Assembly: GCA_023426545.1 (NCBI GenBank) | Contig: JAFAAN010000037.1 | Location: 13,817-77,816, forward strand | Length of the DNA stretch: 64,000 bases | DNA from: Pseudomonadota bacterium | GTDB lineage: Bacteria; Myxococcota; Myxococcia; Myxococcales; Myxococcaceae | Reading direction: 5' to 3' | Shown here: piece by piece, positions 1 to 8,516 of the stretch | How positions within the stretch are numbered: the stretch's first letter is position 1 | How the letters are laid out: every line of letters starts with the position of its first letter | The notes under the pieces: generated by a model | What the model saw: the letters and a program-made list of their open reading frames with translations, nothing else | The model's database searches: none | What the model was told of the DNA's origin: nothing | Position numbers and translations under genes: made by a program

Positions 1-28
1 TCAGCGTGACGCTCGATAGGGCCTCATA

Positions 29-1858
29 TTGATTGCCATATACCACCCCGCGCAGCTCCAGCCTGGGCAGACGGTCGATGGGTGGCGCGTCGTCCAACTG
101 TTGGGCGCGGGCACTTACGGCGCTGTCTACCGGGTCGAGAAGAACGGGCAGCACTTCGCGATGAAGGTCGCCATGCACCGCGCCAGCAGTGGCGACGCGG
201 AGCAGGCGGACGCGCGGCTGAGGCGAGAGCTGGGGTGCCTGGTCCACCTGTCACACCCGAACATCATCGCCTCCCGTGCCTACGGCCGGTGGCCAGACCT
301 CCTCTCCGGCTGGCTGTACGTCATCCTTGACCTCGTGGAGGGCTACACCCTGGCTGAGTGGGTGGAGCGCATGCACCCCACCGCCCAGGAAGTCGCCCGC
401 CTCTTCGGAAAGCTGGCGGGAGCCCTGGACTACATGCATGGGCGCGGCGTCTTCCACCGGGACCTGAAGCTCGGCAACATCATGGTGCGCGCTTCAGACG
501 GAGAGCCGCTCATCCTCGACTTCAGCGCGGGCGATTACACCCATGCCGAGGACCTGACGGACGCGCCGCTCCCTCCTGGCACCCGGCGCTACCGCGCGCC
601 GGAGGCTTATCGCTTCCTGCGCGAGCACGGCGACAAGCGTGGCGCGCGCTACGAGTTCAAGGTGACGGATGACGTCTACGCGCTGGGCGTCTGCCTCTTC
701 GACGTGTTGACCGCGCCCGAACCAACGAGCGGCGCATTCAAGGTGCCCGTCGAGGGCCGGTGGATGCCGCCGCCCGTACGCCTGTTGAATCCGCGTGTGC
801 CGGAGCCGTTGAGCGACGCGGCCATGAACTTCATCGCGCGCAGGCCGGAGCACCGGCCACCCACGGCGGAGGTGATGCGCCGCAAGCTGGAAGCGCTCGC
901 CACGGAAGCGGGGCCGGAGTGGACGACGCCCCTCCATTCCCTGGCGACGAAGCCGCGTCTCGACCCGGCGTCAGGCACCGAGGATCCCGCGCCTCCACGT
1001 CCTCGTTCCAGGAGGCGGGCTGTCCTGCTCGGGGCCGTGTGGGTCGTGGGGCTGGCCGCCGCACTCGTGATGATGCGGTCTGCACCCCCGGAGGCGCCCG
1101 CGCGGGCGGAGAGTGCTGGGCCCGTGAGCCATCCGGCGAGCGACACGGGGCTCGTGGCCCAGGTTGAAGCGCCCTCCTTGCCGCCCCCGCTCGTGGAGGA
1201 TGGCGGCGTGCCGCAGGACGCGGGTGCCACGACGCTGCATGTGCCCGCCACTTCATCCGCTGGGGTAGCGTCACCCCCTCAAGCATCCGTCCAGAAGGAA
1301 AGCCCCGCCGTGAAGCGTGTCCCCACCGTCGTCAGTCCGTCCGAAGCCCCGGCCAAGAAGGTCCTTGTCTCCGGAGGAAGCGGGGCGGATTTCCTCACGA
1401 AGTGCGCGGCCGCCAGCGCCGCGGTGGCCTTGCAGCTCGGCTGCCCGAGTAGCTCGCAGGTGCGTCCCTCGCCCTCCGAGTGCCCCGCCGAGGCGCTGGC
1501 CGCCATGCGTAAGCTGCGCATCCCGCCGCGAAGCGACGTTCAGCTCACCATCGACATGCGGCAGCCAGGGGACCCAACGGAGCGTGGTGTGTATGGTGAT
1601 GGACCCGTGCGTGGCGTCGTTTGGGGGGATATGACACCCTGGCTGCCCGAAGGCACCATTCTCCATGGGCAGCTCTGGACGGCGGACGGGAACCTCTATG
1701 CTCGCTACACCCGGGCCGATTATCCGGACGGTAACTCCTATCCCGTGTGTCTGGCCATCGGCGACAAGGGGCCGGAGCCTGGGTTGGAGGGGTCGAAGCC
1801 GGGAGCCGTCGTCTTCGAGAGGACCTTCCCAGCTTATCCGGTGGGACGCTGGCCCTGA
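29..1858 (+). CDS. Ser/Thr protein kinase with C-terminal membrane anchor
   Basis: Probable eukaryotic-type Ser/Thr kinase of 609 aa. The kinase domain spans about residues 18-290: glycine loop GAGTYGAVY near 26, lysine in FAMKVA near 46, catalytic loop HRDLKLGNIM near 143-152, then ILDFSAG in place of DFG, and an APE motif. A Pro/Ala-rich linker leads to one hydrophobic helix (about 330-350), then a variable Pro/Ser stretch and a C-terminal domain of roughly 150 residues I do not recognise, which should lie outside the membrane. The start is a TTG directly downstream of an in-frame TAG, so it cannot extend further; no better start precedes the glycine loop. The DFG glycine is replaced by serine, which is tolerated in some active kinases. 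Substrate unknown. A second kinase-like gene follows 170 bp downstream. Confidence 0.85.
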   Translation: MIAIYHPAQLQPGQTVDGWRVVQLLGAGTYGAVYRVEKNGQHFAMKVAMHRASSGDAEQADARLRRELGCLVHLSHPNIIASRAYGRWPDLLSGWLYVILDLVEGYTLAEWVERMHPTAQEVARLFGKLAGALDYMHGRGVFHRDLKLGNIMVRASDGEPLILDFSAGDYTHAEDLTDAPLPPGTRRYRAPEAYRFLREHGDKRGARYEFKVTDDVYALGVCLFDVLTAPEPTSGAFKVPVEGRWMPPPVRLLNPRVPEPLSDAAMNFIARRPEHRPPTAEVMRRKLEALATEAGPEWTTPLHSLATKPRLDPASGTEDPAPPRPRSRRRAVLLGAVWVVGLAAALVMMRSAPPEAPARAESAGPVSHPASDTGLVAQVEAPSLPPPLVEDGGVPQDAGATTLHVPATSSAGVASPPQASVQKESPAVKRVPTVVSPSEAPAKKVLVSGGSGADFLTKCAAASAAVALQLGCPSSSQVRPSPSECPAEALAAMRKLRIPPRSDVQLTIDMRQPGDPTERGVYGDGPVRGVVWGDMTPWLPEGTILHGQLWTADGNLYARYTRADYPDGNSYPVCLAIGDKGPEPGLEGSKPGAVVFERTFPAYPVGRWP

Positions 1859-2027
1859 GCGCGAGTGTAAAGGTTCTTTCCAATCTGGAAATGACAACGG
1901 ACTCCGGGTGAAGCCGGGCGCGCGGTGGTAGGGACCCGTGACGTCATTCACTCCGGAGGGGGCAGCAGGTAGCTTGCTGTTTGTCTTTGCGAGGCATCGC
2001 TCGCGGAGGCGGCAAGGAGCCCCCTTC

Positions 2028-3281
2028 ATGTCCAATGAGAAAGACCCTCGGCCTGCCGAGGGCGCGGTCCTCTTTTGTAATGGGGACACCGCCTACGAGT
2101 TCTTCCAGGACCTCGGCCTGGGCCGCAACGGCGAGCGCCTCATGCTCGCGCAGCCTCGTACCCCGTTCGGCACCCAGGGCAAGGTGCTGCTCAAGTGCGT
2201 GGCCCTTCCGGACGCGAAGTTCCTGGAGAAGTTCCCCCGCGCCCGTGCGCGGCTGGAGGAGGAGACGCGGCTGGCGCAGTTCCTCCAGCACCCCAACATC
2301 GCCCGCGTCCACGGCCTCTTCGAGATGAAGTACGGCCTGTGCGCCGTCATGGAGTGCGTGGAGGGCTTCAGCCTGGACGCGCTGCTGACCATTGCGCAGA
2401 CGCGGGGTGGCTACTTCTCGGAGTCCTTCGTCCTGTACGTGTTCGCGGAGGTGGCGGCGGCTCTGGCCTACGCGCACTCGCGGACGGACGACGCTGGCAT
2501 GCCGCTCGGCATCGTCAATCGCGACATCAACCCCGCCCGCATCCGCTTGCGCCCGAATGGCGCCGTGGCGCTGACGGATTTTGGCCTGGCCTTCTCCCGG
2601 CTCGCGGGGCGTGTGGCCACGTCACTGCCGCGTCCCAGGGGCGACGTCCTCTACGCCTCCCCGGAGGCGCTGCTGGGGGAGTCCGTGGACGCGCGAGGCG
2701 ACCTCTTCTCCCTCGGCTTGACGATGCTGGAGTTCGCCACGGGCAGACACCTGTACGACCCGGCGGACCTGAAGATTTCGGAGGCGGAGTCGCGCCTCTC
2801 TTCCGCGGAGCACCAACGCGTCCTGCACGCCTCCATCACCAACATGGAGACGGGGCAGCCGCTCTATGTCGAGGACGCCATCTGGTGCGCCATGGTGTAC
2901 CGCGCCCAGGACATTGGCCGTGCGGCCTTCGGCGTGTCCAAGCAGTTGCGCGCCCTCTTCTACAAGCTGTTGCGACGAAGGCCCGGGGAGCGCTTCCAGT
3001 CGGCGGCCGAGCTGGAGGCTGCCGCGCGCGCCCGGCTGGCGCAGTTGGGGCCCTACGGTGCGGCCGATGCGGTGAATGAAGTCCAGCAGGCGCTCTTCGA
3101 GGCGGGCGAGGCGCTGGAGGAGCTGAACTTGCTGGATGATGAGGGCGGCTTCGTCCCGGCGGACTGGCTCGCGCACCCGGACACCATCGAGACGCGGCCG
3201 GAGCGCTGCATTTCGGATGAGCTGACGACGGAGCCTGGTGCCAGCGCGCGCCGGGATGCGAAGGCGCCGCCGACCGCCTGA
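2028..3281 (+). CDS. Ser/Thr protein kinase-like protein, probable pseudokinase
   Basis: 417-residue kinase-fold protein without a membrane segment. The reading frame is open back to a GTG at 1938, but the ATG at 2028 is preceded by AAGGAG with good spacing, so I start there. The fold is visible: lysine in LLKCVAL, catalytic-loop equivalent NRDINPARIRL, intact DFG (TDFGLAF), and a substrate-lobe SPE. In the catalytic loop HRD has become NRD, the usual lysine two residues after Asp is Asn, and the metal-binding Asn is Arg. By family knowledge this predicts weak or no phosphotransfer, hence a regulatory pseudokinase; that is inference. The C-terminal 90 residues are acidic and helical. Confidence 0.8.
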   Translation: MSNEKDPRPAEGAVLFCNGDTAYEFFQDLGLGRNGERLMLAQPRTPFGTQGKVLLKCVALPDAKFLEKFPRARARLEEETRLAQFLQHPNIARVHGLFEMKYGLCAVMECVEGFSLDALLTIAQTRGGYFSESFVLYVFAEVAAALAYAHSRTDDAGMPLGIVNRDINPARIRLRPNGAVALTDFGLAFSRLAGRVATSLPRPRGDVLYASPEALLGESVDARGDLFSLGLTMLEFATGRHLYDPADLKISEAESRLSSAEHQRVLHASITNMETGQPLYVEDAIWCAMVYRAQDIGRAAFGVSKQLRALFYKLLRRRPGERFQSAAELEAAARARLAQLGPYGAADAVNEVQQALFEAGEALEELNLLDDEGGFVPADWLAHPDTIETRPERCISDELTTEPGASARRDAKAPPTA

Positions 3282-3400
3282 CGTCGGCTTCCATCTCTCA
3301 CGGCAGCGGAGTCGCCACCGGCCCGGCGGAGCGCGCTGAGCAGGCCGGGAGACGTGTGTCCTTTCTTCCCCTGGCAAGGGGGCGTTCACGGGAGACGTGT

Positions 3401-3892
3401 ATGCATCGGAAGCGGAGTCGTGCTGTCGCGTTGCTGCTGCTCTTGCTCTCCTGGCCGGGGTGGGCCTCGGAGCCTCCTTCTCCTGGGGAAGAGGAGGCGC
3501 CCATGGCACCGGCCATGCCCTCGCTCTCGGACTGGGGGCAACTCATCCGTAGCCTCCAGTTCGGCTCGGACAATGTACGCGGGGGCCTCTCCAAGCACCT
3601 GAAGTTGTCGCTGGGCGCGGAAGCCTTCTCCTGGGGCCGCTTCGATGTGGATGGGCGCGTGGCCGTGCAGCTCTTCGAGCGCAGCCTGGAAGTGGCGTTG
3701 CAGGGCCTGGGAGTGGGGATGGGGCTGCCCGGAGCGCGCTACCTCGGCGGCGCCGGGGTGCACTGGCGTTTCCTGGGCGGGAAGCTCTACGTGATGGGGA
3801 CGGGCGGCACGCTGTTGTTCCCCACGGCGGAAGGGGTGCTGCGGCCGGGAGCGTTCGCCTCGGCGGGGCTGGGGGTGGACAATGCGCGCTGA
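3401..3892 (+). CDS. Secreted protein in the SitB position of a toxin cassette
   Basis: 163-residue protein with a clear signal peptide: MHRKRSRAVA, a leucine-rich core, then cleavage near WAS-EP. The ATG at 3401 follows GGGAGA; a longer frame from 3356 lacks these features. The mature part is Gly/Leu-rich with alternating hydrophobics (LSLGAEAF, VAVQLFE, LGVGMGL), compatible with a small beta-rich envelope protein, but I do not recognise a family. It overlaps the next gene, a lipoprotein toxin candidate, by 11 bp, and that gene overlaps an immunity candidate. This order matches the sitB-sitA-sitI operons of Myxococcus, in which SitB is an accessory factor. The name rests on position only. 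Confidence 0.7.
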   Translation: MHRKRSRAVALLLLLLSWPGWASEPPSPGEEEAPMAPAMPSLSDWGQLIRSLQFGSDNVRGGLSKHLKLSLGAEAFSWGRFDVDGRVAVQLFERSLEVALQGLGVGMGLPGARYLGGAGVHWRFLGGKLYVMGTGGTLLFPTAEGVLRPGAFASAGLGVDNAR

Positions 3893-5420
3893 CGTCCTGG
3901 TGGCCGTGGTGCTGATGACCACGGGATGCGCCTCGACGGTGCAGGCGCCCGGGTATGGCGGAACGCTGAGCCACGCGCCGCGCATGGCCGTGCCTCCCGT
4001 GCTGGTTGAAACGCCGAGCGACGAGCGTCCGCGCGCGTCAGTTGTTTCCCTTCCGGGCTCCATCGCGGGCCGCGATACGCAACAGCGGCTGTGGCGACAC
4101 GTGGGGCCACGAAGTGACGCAGCGCTGGCTGGGCCTGGTCCTGTCTCGGGAGCCATCGGGGGAGGAGGGCAGGCCGCCGCACTGGCGCGTCAGGCGGTCC
4201 TCGACGCCATTGACGAGGTGAAGGGCTCCCTGGAGGGCATCGAAGCCGCGCGTGCTCAACTCGCGTCGCGCCCACCCGCCCTCGGTGGCCGTGGGCTCGA
4301 CGGTGTGTTCACGCGCTATCTCGACCACGGCTCCCATCAAATGCGGTGGCTTCGTGGTGCGCTCGGGGGCGCCACCGCGCTGGCGGGAGTGGCGTCGGAG
4401 CTGGAGGACTCGGACATGGAGCTGGGTCTCCTCCGCATGTCGGGGCCCCGGCTCCAGTCCGCGATGTTCGGGACCCTGCTGCTGGCCACGTGGGTGGACT
4501 TCCTCCAACTCGCCGACGCCGTGCTTCGACAGTGCCCCATGTGCGGCACCGAGACGCTGTTCGTGGACCTGCATCGAGTTCAGGACTTGATGGAGCCCAC
4601 GTTGACGGACCTCGCCTCGCTGGAGCCAGAGCGAGTCGAGGCGGCGGCGACCGCGATGCCCGAGCTGATGGGGAAGCTGGCCCGCGAGTTCGACACGCTC
4701 CAGAGAGACGCCCGCGCGGCCATGGAGGTGGGGGGCAAGGTCCTGGTGGCGGCGCAGGTGTTGGAGATGCTCACCCTGGTTTCCACGCTGAAGCTGTCGC
4801 TACCTCGGCCACCACCGGCGGCGCCCGCGACGCTCGGCGTGGGGCTCGTGATGGGGTCGGGTGGCGTGATGGCGGGGGCGCGGCTCGTCGTCTCCGCTGA
4901 GTGGGTGGAGATGATGCGAAGGCTCGTGCAGGCGGGCGTCATCTCCCTTCCTGCCGTCGGCGCGGCCGTCCGCATCCACGGCGGACAGGTGATGATGGCT
5001 CAGGCGCACCAGGACTTGCCCAAGGGCGTGCGCGACGCCCTGGGGGACAGCCCCGAGGTTCGCGGCATGCAGGTGACGGGCAGGGCGGGCGCGGGCATGT
5101 CCAGCGCACCGAAGCACCATGTCCTGCCGAAAGAGCACCGGGAGTGGTTCGAGCAGCGCGGCTTCAAGGGCGACATGGACATCGACAACTTCTGCGTCCG
5201 TCTGGAGCAGGCCCACCATGAGGCGATTCACGGCGGGGGGAACTGGATGCTGGGCCGCACATGGCCCGGAGAGTGGAGCCAGATGATGATGAGGACGCTG
5301 CGGAATGCTGAGGCACGGACGGGCCGAATGTTGACGCAAAAAGAGGTCCTCGACATCGTCGCGGAGCGTATGAAGTTCTACGAAGTGCCGATCGCGTTTA
5401 CGAGGGGGAGGAGCCGATGA
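3882..5420 (+). CDS. SitA-like lipoprotein toxin with C-terminal His-rich nuclease-like domain
   Basis: 512-residue lipoprotein: signal peptide with lipobox TTGC (Cys16), a long Ala/Leu-rich helical central part, a hydrophobic Gly-rich stretch about 305-345, then a distinct C-terminal domain from about 405. That domain carries KHHVLPKEHREWF, AHHEAIHGGG and a Trp-rich GNWMLGRTWPGEW segment. Clustered His/Asn/Trp of this type are typical of HNH-like or DUF2380-type toxin tips. In Myxococcus, SitA lipoproteins pass between kin by outer-membrane exchange and kill recipients lacking the cognate immunity protein. Cassette order, lipobox and a polymorphic-looking C-terminus support assignment to that class; nuclease activity is inference. 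It overlaps the immunity candidate by ATGA. Confidence 0.72.
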   Translation: MRADVLVAVVLMTTGCASTVQAPGYGGTLSHAPRMAVPPVLVETPSDERPRASVVSLPGSIAGRDTQQRLWRHVGPRSDAALAGPGPVSGAIGGGGQAAALARQAVLDAIDEVKGSLEGIEAARAQLASRPPALGGRGLDGVFTRYLDHGSHQMRWLRGALGGATALAGVASELEDSDMELGLLRMSGPRLQSAMFGTLLLATWVDFLQLADAVLRQCPMCGTETLFVDLHRVQDLMEPTLTDLASLEPERVEAAATAMPELMGKLAREFDTLQRDARAAMEVGGKVLVAAQVLEMLTLVSTLKLSLPRPPPAAPATLGVGLVMGSGGVMAGARLVVSAEWVEMMRRLVQAGVISLPAVGAAVRIHGGQVMMAQAHQDLPKGVRDALGDSPEVRGMQVTGRAGAGMSSAPKHHVLPKEHREWFEQRGFKGDMDIDNFCVRLEQAHHEAIHGGGNWMLGRTWPGEWSQMMMRTLRNAEARTGRMLTQKEVLDIVAERMKFYEVPIAFTRGRSR

Positions 5421-5887
5421 CCGACGGACGTTCATGGCGCGGAAACTGGAAAGCCCGCCTGTATGAGCGAGTCCGTGAGCGAGGCTACGACTCACTCACT
5501 GCTTTTGCCGAGGCCCGTCCCACCGCATCGTTGGTGGCACTGGCCGAGGAGCTAGGGCCGGACGACGTCGCCGGAGTTCAGGTGTACGACGGATTGGTAA
5601 CCGAAGCGGTGCGAAGCAAACAAGTGACCCGCTTGGTGCGTGGACAGCTCGTGCGCGAGCTATGGGGGAGCCTCTCTGATGGTTGGCCAGCGGTGTTGGA
5701 TGACGACAACCGCTTCAAAGTCGCTAAGGCACTAGGACTTTGGTCTTCCATCGTCCCAGAGTCTCACCAGGAGCGCGCCGATCGAGTTGGAGATGCGCTC
5801 CTCGCCAATCCTCCGCCCGCTGGATGGCGTCCGCTAGGTCCTGACGACGAACTTCTCCGGACGCTTCTTCCCGACGAGGAAGCCTGA
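5417..5887 (+). CDS. Probable immunity protein (SitI position)
   Basis: 156-residue soluble protein without signal peptide or membrane segment, translationally coupled to the preceding toxin gene by an ATGA overlap. It is helical and charged (residues such as RSWRGNWKARLYERV at the start, DDELLRTLLPDEEA at the end). I do not see a catalytic motif. A small cytoplasmic gene directly after a toxin gene is the expected place for the cognate immunity protein, and the same strand and coupling fit. Base composition is a little less GC-extreme than the surrounding genes, which is common for polymorphic toxin cassettes. Confidence 0.65.
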   Translation: MTDGRSWRGNWKARLYERVRERGYDSLTAFAEARPTASLVALAEELGPDDVAGVQVYDGLVTEAVRSKQVTRLVRGQLVRELWGSLSDGWPAVLDDDNRFKVAKALGLWSSIVPESHQERADRVGDALLANPPPAGWRPLGPDDELLRTLLPDEEA

Positions 5888-6214
5888 CCCGCGCGACTGG
5901 GATGCAATCCGCGACTTGGCCCGCGAACTCACCGACCCAGTGCAGCCTTTCCTGATGGACGAGGTTCGCTCTCTCATACGGACCACAGCGCAGGATGTGG
6001 CGATTGCGCCAGTGGACACCGCGCGAGTGCTGCGAGCCGATGCGAGCGCCAGCTGCGCTGGTGAAGGAGATTGCCGCACGCCTCAGCAACGGGGCACGCT
6101 CAAGGAGGGCTCCGCGCGTCCCACCGCTGCCGTCAGCAGGTTACCGGTGTTGGCCAGGAGAATCTCCTCGTGTGCCACGACGTGCACGGCATTTGCTGCT
6201 GGCGCGACCGTGCG
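5842..6214 (+). pseudogene. Decayed ORF downstream of the toxin cassette
   Basis: No intact gene fills this stretch, yet protein-like sequence is readable in pieces. One frame gives about 65 helical residues (PDPRDWDAIRDLARELTD, then VQPFLMDEVRSLIR and DVAIAPVDTARVL). Around 6045 sense-looking sequence continues in another frame (ALVKEIAARLSNGARSR), and near 6145 in a third (GQENLLVCHDVHGICCWRD). The pattern suggests a gene broken by at least two frameshifts, possibly an orphan immunity or accessory gene of the cassette. It overlaps the end of the immunity candidate in a different frame and runs up to the convergent hydrolase. Assembly errors would give the same appearance. Confidence 0.35.
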
Positions 6215-7099
6215 TCACTTCGTCGTGTCGCTCCGAGCGAGCAGCGACGCGAGGATGGGCTCGGGATGTGTCCAGAGCATCGCGCCACCAGCGGTGGCCT
6301 CCACATGGAGGCGTGCCCCGGGAATCCTCCGGGCAAGTGTCTGGCCATGGTCGGGCGAGTGGACCGGGCTCGTGTCGAGGCCGCCGTACCAGAGGTCCAC
6401 GGGCACGGAGAGCGCCTCCAGCGCGAAGGGCCACCTGGACAGGGCAAGCATGGTATCGCGTGCGTAGCCCGCGGCGCCCTGCGCGAAGCCTTCATTCAGG
6501 GCACGCCGGTACGCTTCGGCGAAGCGCGGCGCGGTGTACACCGTGCGGTCGGCATCACAGCTCATGCTGATGACCATGTCCCACATCGTCTGCGCGCTCA
6601 TGCCTGCGAAGAGGGCTTCGGCCCGAGCGGGCTCTGCGGCGGTGAGCGCCACCAGCCGCTCGACGTCGGGATGAAGCAGTTGCCTCACCAGGGGGTGTGC
6701 CAGCTCATCTCCGCCCGAGACGATGGCGACGCCTTCCACCACTTTTGCAGCCGCGCAGGCGAGCGCGAACGGAGCCCCCTGTGAGAAGCCCACCGCGAGG
6801 AGGCCGCGCAATGTCCGCGCGGCAGCGAGGTGCTGGATGTCGGCGGCCCAGTCCAGGAGGGTCCGCTGTGGCGCGGGTGTGGAGGCCCCCAGGCCGGGCC
6901 GGTCGACGGAGATGAGCCGGATGCCGTGTCTCGCGAGCGCGTCCGTGCCAAAGCCCAGCCAGCGGCTCGTCGCCGCGCCAGGGCAGAGCAGCACAGGCCT
7001 GCCCTCGATGGCGCCCCACTCACTCCAGCCCAGCTCGCGACCGTCGGGCAGCCGCGTCGTCCCCAGGCGTTCAGGGTTCTTCAGGTCGATGGTCGTCAT
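6215..7099 (-). CDS. Alpha/beta-fold hydrolase
   Basis: 294 residues from the ATG at 7099; a TTG at 7168 would add 23 unlikely residues overlapping the IS end. Alpha/beta hydrolase features: strand-turn VLLCPGAATSRW (oxyanion-hole region), SVDRPGLGAS, nucleophile elbow GFSQGA with the catalytic Ser, and a late YGGLDTSPVH region likely bearing the acid. The position expected for the catalytic His holds a HVEATAGGAMLW context, so the His is probably HVEA or the WTH further on. Closest to epoxide-hydrolase/haloperoxidase-like cytoplasmic enzymes; substrate unknown. The IS5-type element ends about 70 bp upstream, so the native promoter may have been displaced. Confidence 0.8.
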   Translation of the reverse strand: MTTIDLKNPERLGTTRLPDGRELGWSEWGAIEGRPVLLCPGAATSRWLGFGTDALARHGIRLISVDRPGLGASTPAPQRTLLDWAADIQHLAAARTLRGLLAVGFSQGAPFALACAAAKVVEGVAIVSGGDELAHPLVRQLLHPDVERLVALTAAEPARAEALFAGMSAQTMWDMVISMSCDADRTVYTAPRFAEAYRRALNEGFAQGAAGYARDTMLALSRWPFALEALSVPVDLWYGGLDTSPVHSPDHGQTLARRIPGARLHVEATAGGAMLWTHPEPILASLLARSDTTK

Positions 7100-7244
7100 G
7101 TTGTGAAGGGTCGAGGCCCCGGAGGGAACCTGACACGGCCTCCGGGGCTTCGATAGGTCATGTCCCAATAAGAGGTCTTTTCAAGAATAGTCCCGCCGGT
7201 ACGCCAGGATGCGCCCGCTTCCTGGCGTGCGCACCTTCAGGGGC

Positions 7245-7646
7245 ATGAGACGTGAGCTGGTACCTGCTGCTCTCTGGACGCGGATAGCCCCGCTGCTACC
7301 GCGCCGCCGCCGCACCTCCGTGTGAGGTCGACCCAGATGCGATGACCGTGCGGCGCTGCGCGGCATCATGTTCGTGCTCAAGACGGGCATCGTCTGGGAG
7401 GACCTGCCGGCAGAGGTTTTCGGTGTGAGCGGCATCACCTGTTGGCGCCGGCTCGACGAGTGGACGCGTGCCGGGGTGTTCGAGCAGCTACAGCAACTGC
7501 TGCTGGATGAACTTGGCATCCGGGCTCGCATCGATTGGCGGCGTGCGGCGTTCGACTCCGGAAGCGTCCGGGCGAAAAAGGGGGGCCCAAGACCGGCCCG
7601 AACCCCACTGACAGAGGGAAGAAGGGCACCAAGCACCATGTCGTGA
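7245..7646 (+). pseudogene. IS5-type transposase OrfA, interrupted by TGA
   Basis: Reading from the ATG at 7245 gives RRELVPAALWTRIAPLLP, the usual IS5 N-terminus, then a TGA at 7323-7325 just before GRPRCDDRAALRGIMFVLKT, which is the conserved GGRP...R.AL.GI..VL.TG block. The same frame resumes at ATG 7368 and reaches WEDLPAEV and CWRRLDEW, so this is a point nonsense mutation, not a frameshift. The frame ends at 7646, after the slippery run where OrfB takes over. Confidence 0.8.
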
Positions 7647-8050
7647 CGGACAAGAGAGGCCGCTCGCTGGCGGTGCTGCTGTCGGCAGCAAACGTCCACG
7701 ACAAGAGATGCGCGCTGCTGCTCCTGGACGCCATCCGGCCCGTCCACAACGGACGCCGCAGTCGGCCTCGGAAGAGGCCCAAGAAGGGACACGGCGACAA
7801 GGGGTACGACGACTCGGACATCAGGCGCGGCCTTCGCCAGCGCCACATCATCCCGCGCATCGCTCGCAAGGGCATCGAGTCGAGCCAGCGGCTGGGGCGA
7901 CACCGCTGGGTGGTGGAGCGCACGCTGGTGTGGCTCCACAACCTCAAGCCGTTGCGCATCCGCGAGGAGCGCCGGGATGACATCCACCTCGCCCTCCTTC
8001 ACCTGGGCTGCAGCCTCATCCTGCTGCGGAGGCTTGCCGGGCATTATTGA
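7535..8050 (+). CDS. IS5-type transposase OrfB (DDE catalytic half)
   Basis: Second transposase frame, lying -1 relative to OrfA. The junction is an AAAAAGGGGGG run at 7575-7585, a plausible slippery site; the useful product would be an OrfAB fusion. Visible DDE-domain landmarks are HHVVTDKRGRSL with the Asp, DKGYDDSDIRRGL with the second Asp, and HRWVVERTLVWLHNLKPL carrying the expected Glu in the IS5 signature R..VERT..WL. The half after the slip is intact to its stop. Because OrfA has a stop codon, functional fusion is unlikely from this copy. Confidence 0.78.
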   Translation: MAACGVRLRKRPGEKGGPKTGPNPTDRGKKGTKHHVVTDKRGRSLAVLLSAANVHDKRCALLLLDAIRPVHNGRRSRPRKRPKKGHGDKGYDDSDIRRGLRQRHIIPRIARKGIESSQRLGRHRWVVERTLVWLHNLKPLRIREERRDDIHLALLHLGCSLILLRRLAGHY

Positions 8051-8146
8051 AAGGTGTGTAGATGTCGAAGCGAGACGAACGGGAAAGAGGGAAGCTCCTC
8101 GGTGAAACCAACCGATGGTGGCGATGGAGTTTGAGCGAGGACGGAT

Positions 8147-8380
8147 GTGGATTTGTGGTCGGAGCACGCTAAGTGGATCGAGGCGTTATCGGCATTCCTC
8201 GGCTGTCAGTTTCAGCTCGTCCAGGGGAGTGAAACCATTGAGGTTGATGCTGCCTCTGCAACACTGGAGGGGGTGGTTGGGGCGCGGCATTCGGGAGTTG
8301 TGATTGAGCTTGTTGTGAAGCTCTTGGTGACCCGAAGTGGTGATGGTGTGTCGGTTTGGGCGCTTGTGTTTTCTTTGTAG
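8147..8380 (+). CDS. Small ORF of unknown function in the IS-rich interval
   Basis: 77 codons from a GTG, 15 bp after an in-frame TGA. The product DLWSEHAKWIEALSAFLG...ETIEVDAA...VVIELVVKLLV has amphipathic, protein-like composition with no Arg/Pro-rich shadow signature. I do not recognise it. It sits between two transposase remnants in sequence less GC-rich than the chromosome, so it may be a fragment of a transposon passenger gene or of a gene broken by the insertions. The absence of a clear ribosome binding site lowers confidence. Confidence 0.35.
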   Translation: MDLWSEHAKWIEALSAFLGCQFQLVQGSETIEVDAASATLEGVVGARHSGVVIELVVKLLVTRSGDGVSVWALVFSL

Positions 8381-8516
8381 ATAGGCGACGCGTCGCAGAA
8401 GAAGGGAAGTGCTGTCTGGCAGTAGAGTGGCGCGAAGGCCAATGGCATCGACGTGGCTGGGAGGCGGACGCCAATGGTGAGTGGGTAGACCTTGGGGTGC
8501 TTGAGTAGGGTCTGAC

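Larger units (their letters stand above)
7168..8060 (+). mobile_element. IS5-family (IS427-like) insertion sequence, probably inactive
   Basis: A unit of roughly 0.9 kb carrying two overlapping transposase frames, typical of the IS427 group of IS5. Imperfect terminal inverted repeats are visible: CTTTTCAAGAATAGTCCCG near 7176-7194, and its mirrored CCTTTCAATAATGCCCGGC on the other strand near 8035-8053. The exact ends and target duplication cannot be fixed by eye; a TA next to each end is possible. OrfA contains an in-frame TGA, so the copy is probably dead unless helped in trans. Confidence 0.75.

Noticed and set aside
1938..2027. GTG start at 1938 for the second kinase gene
   Set aside because: ATG at 2028 has AAGGAG at ideal spacing; the extra 30 residues are Arg-rich and unlike kinase N-termini.
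7323..7325. TGA in OrfA as a selenocysteine or recoded codon
   Set aside because: No reason for recoding in an IS5 transposase; the codon lies in a conserved Gly/Arg block, so a nonsense mutation is simpler.
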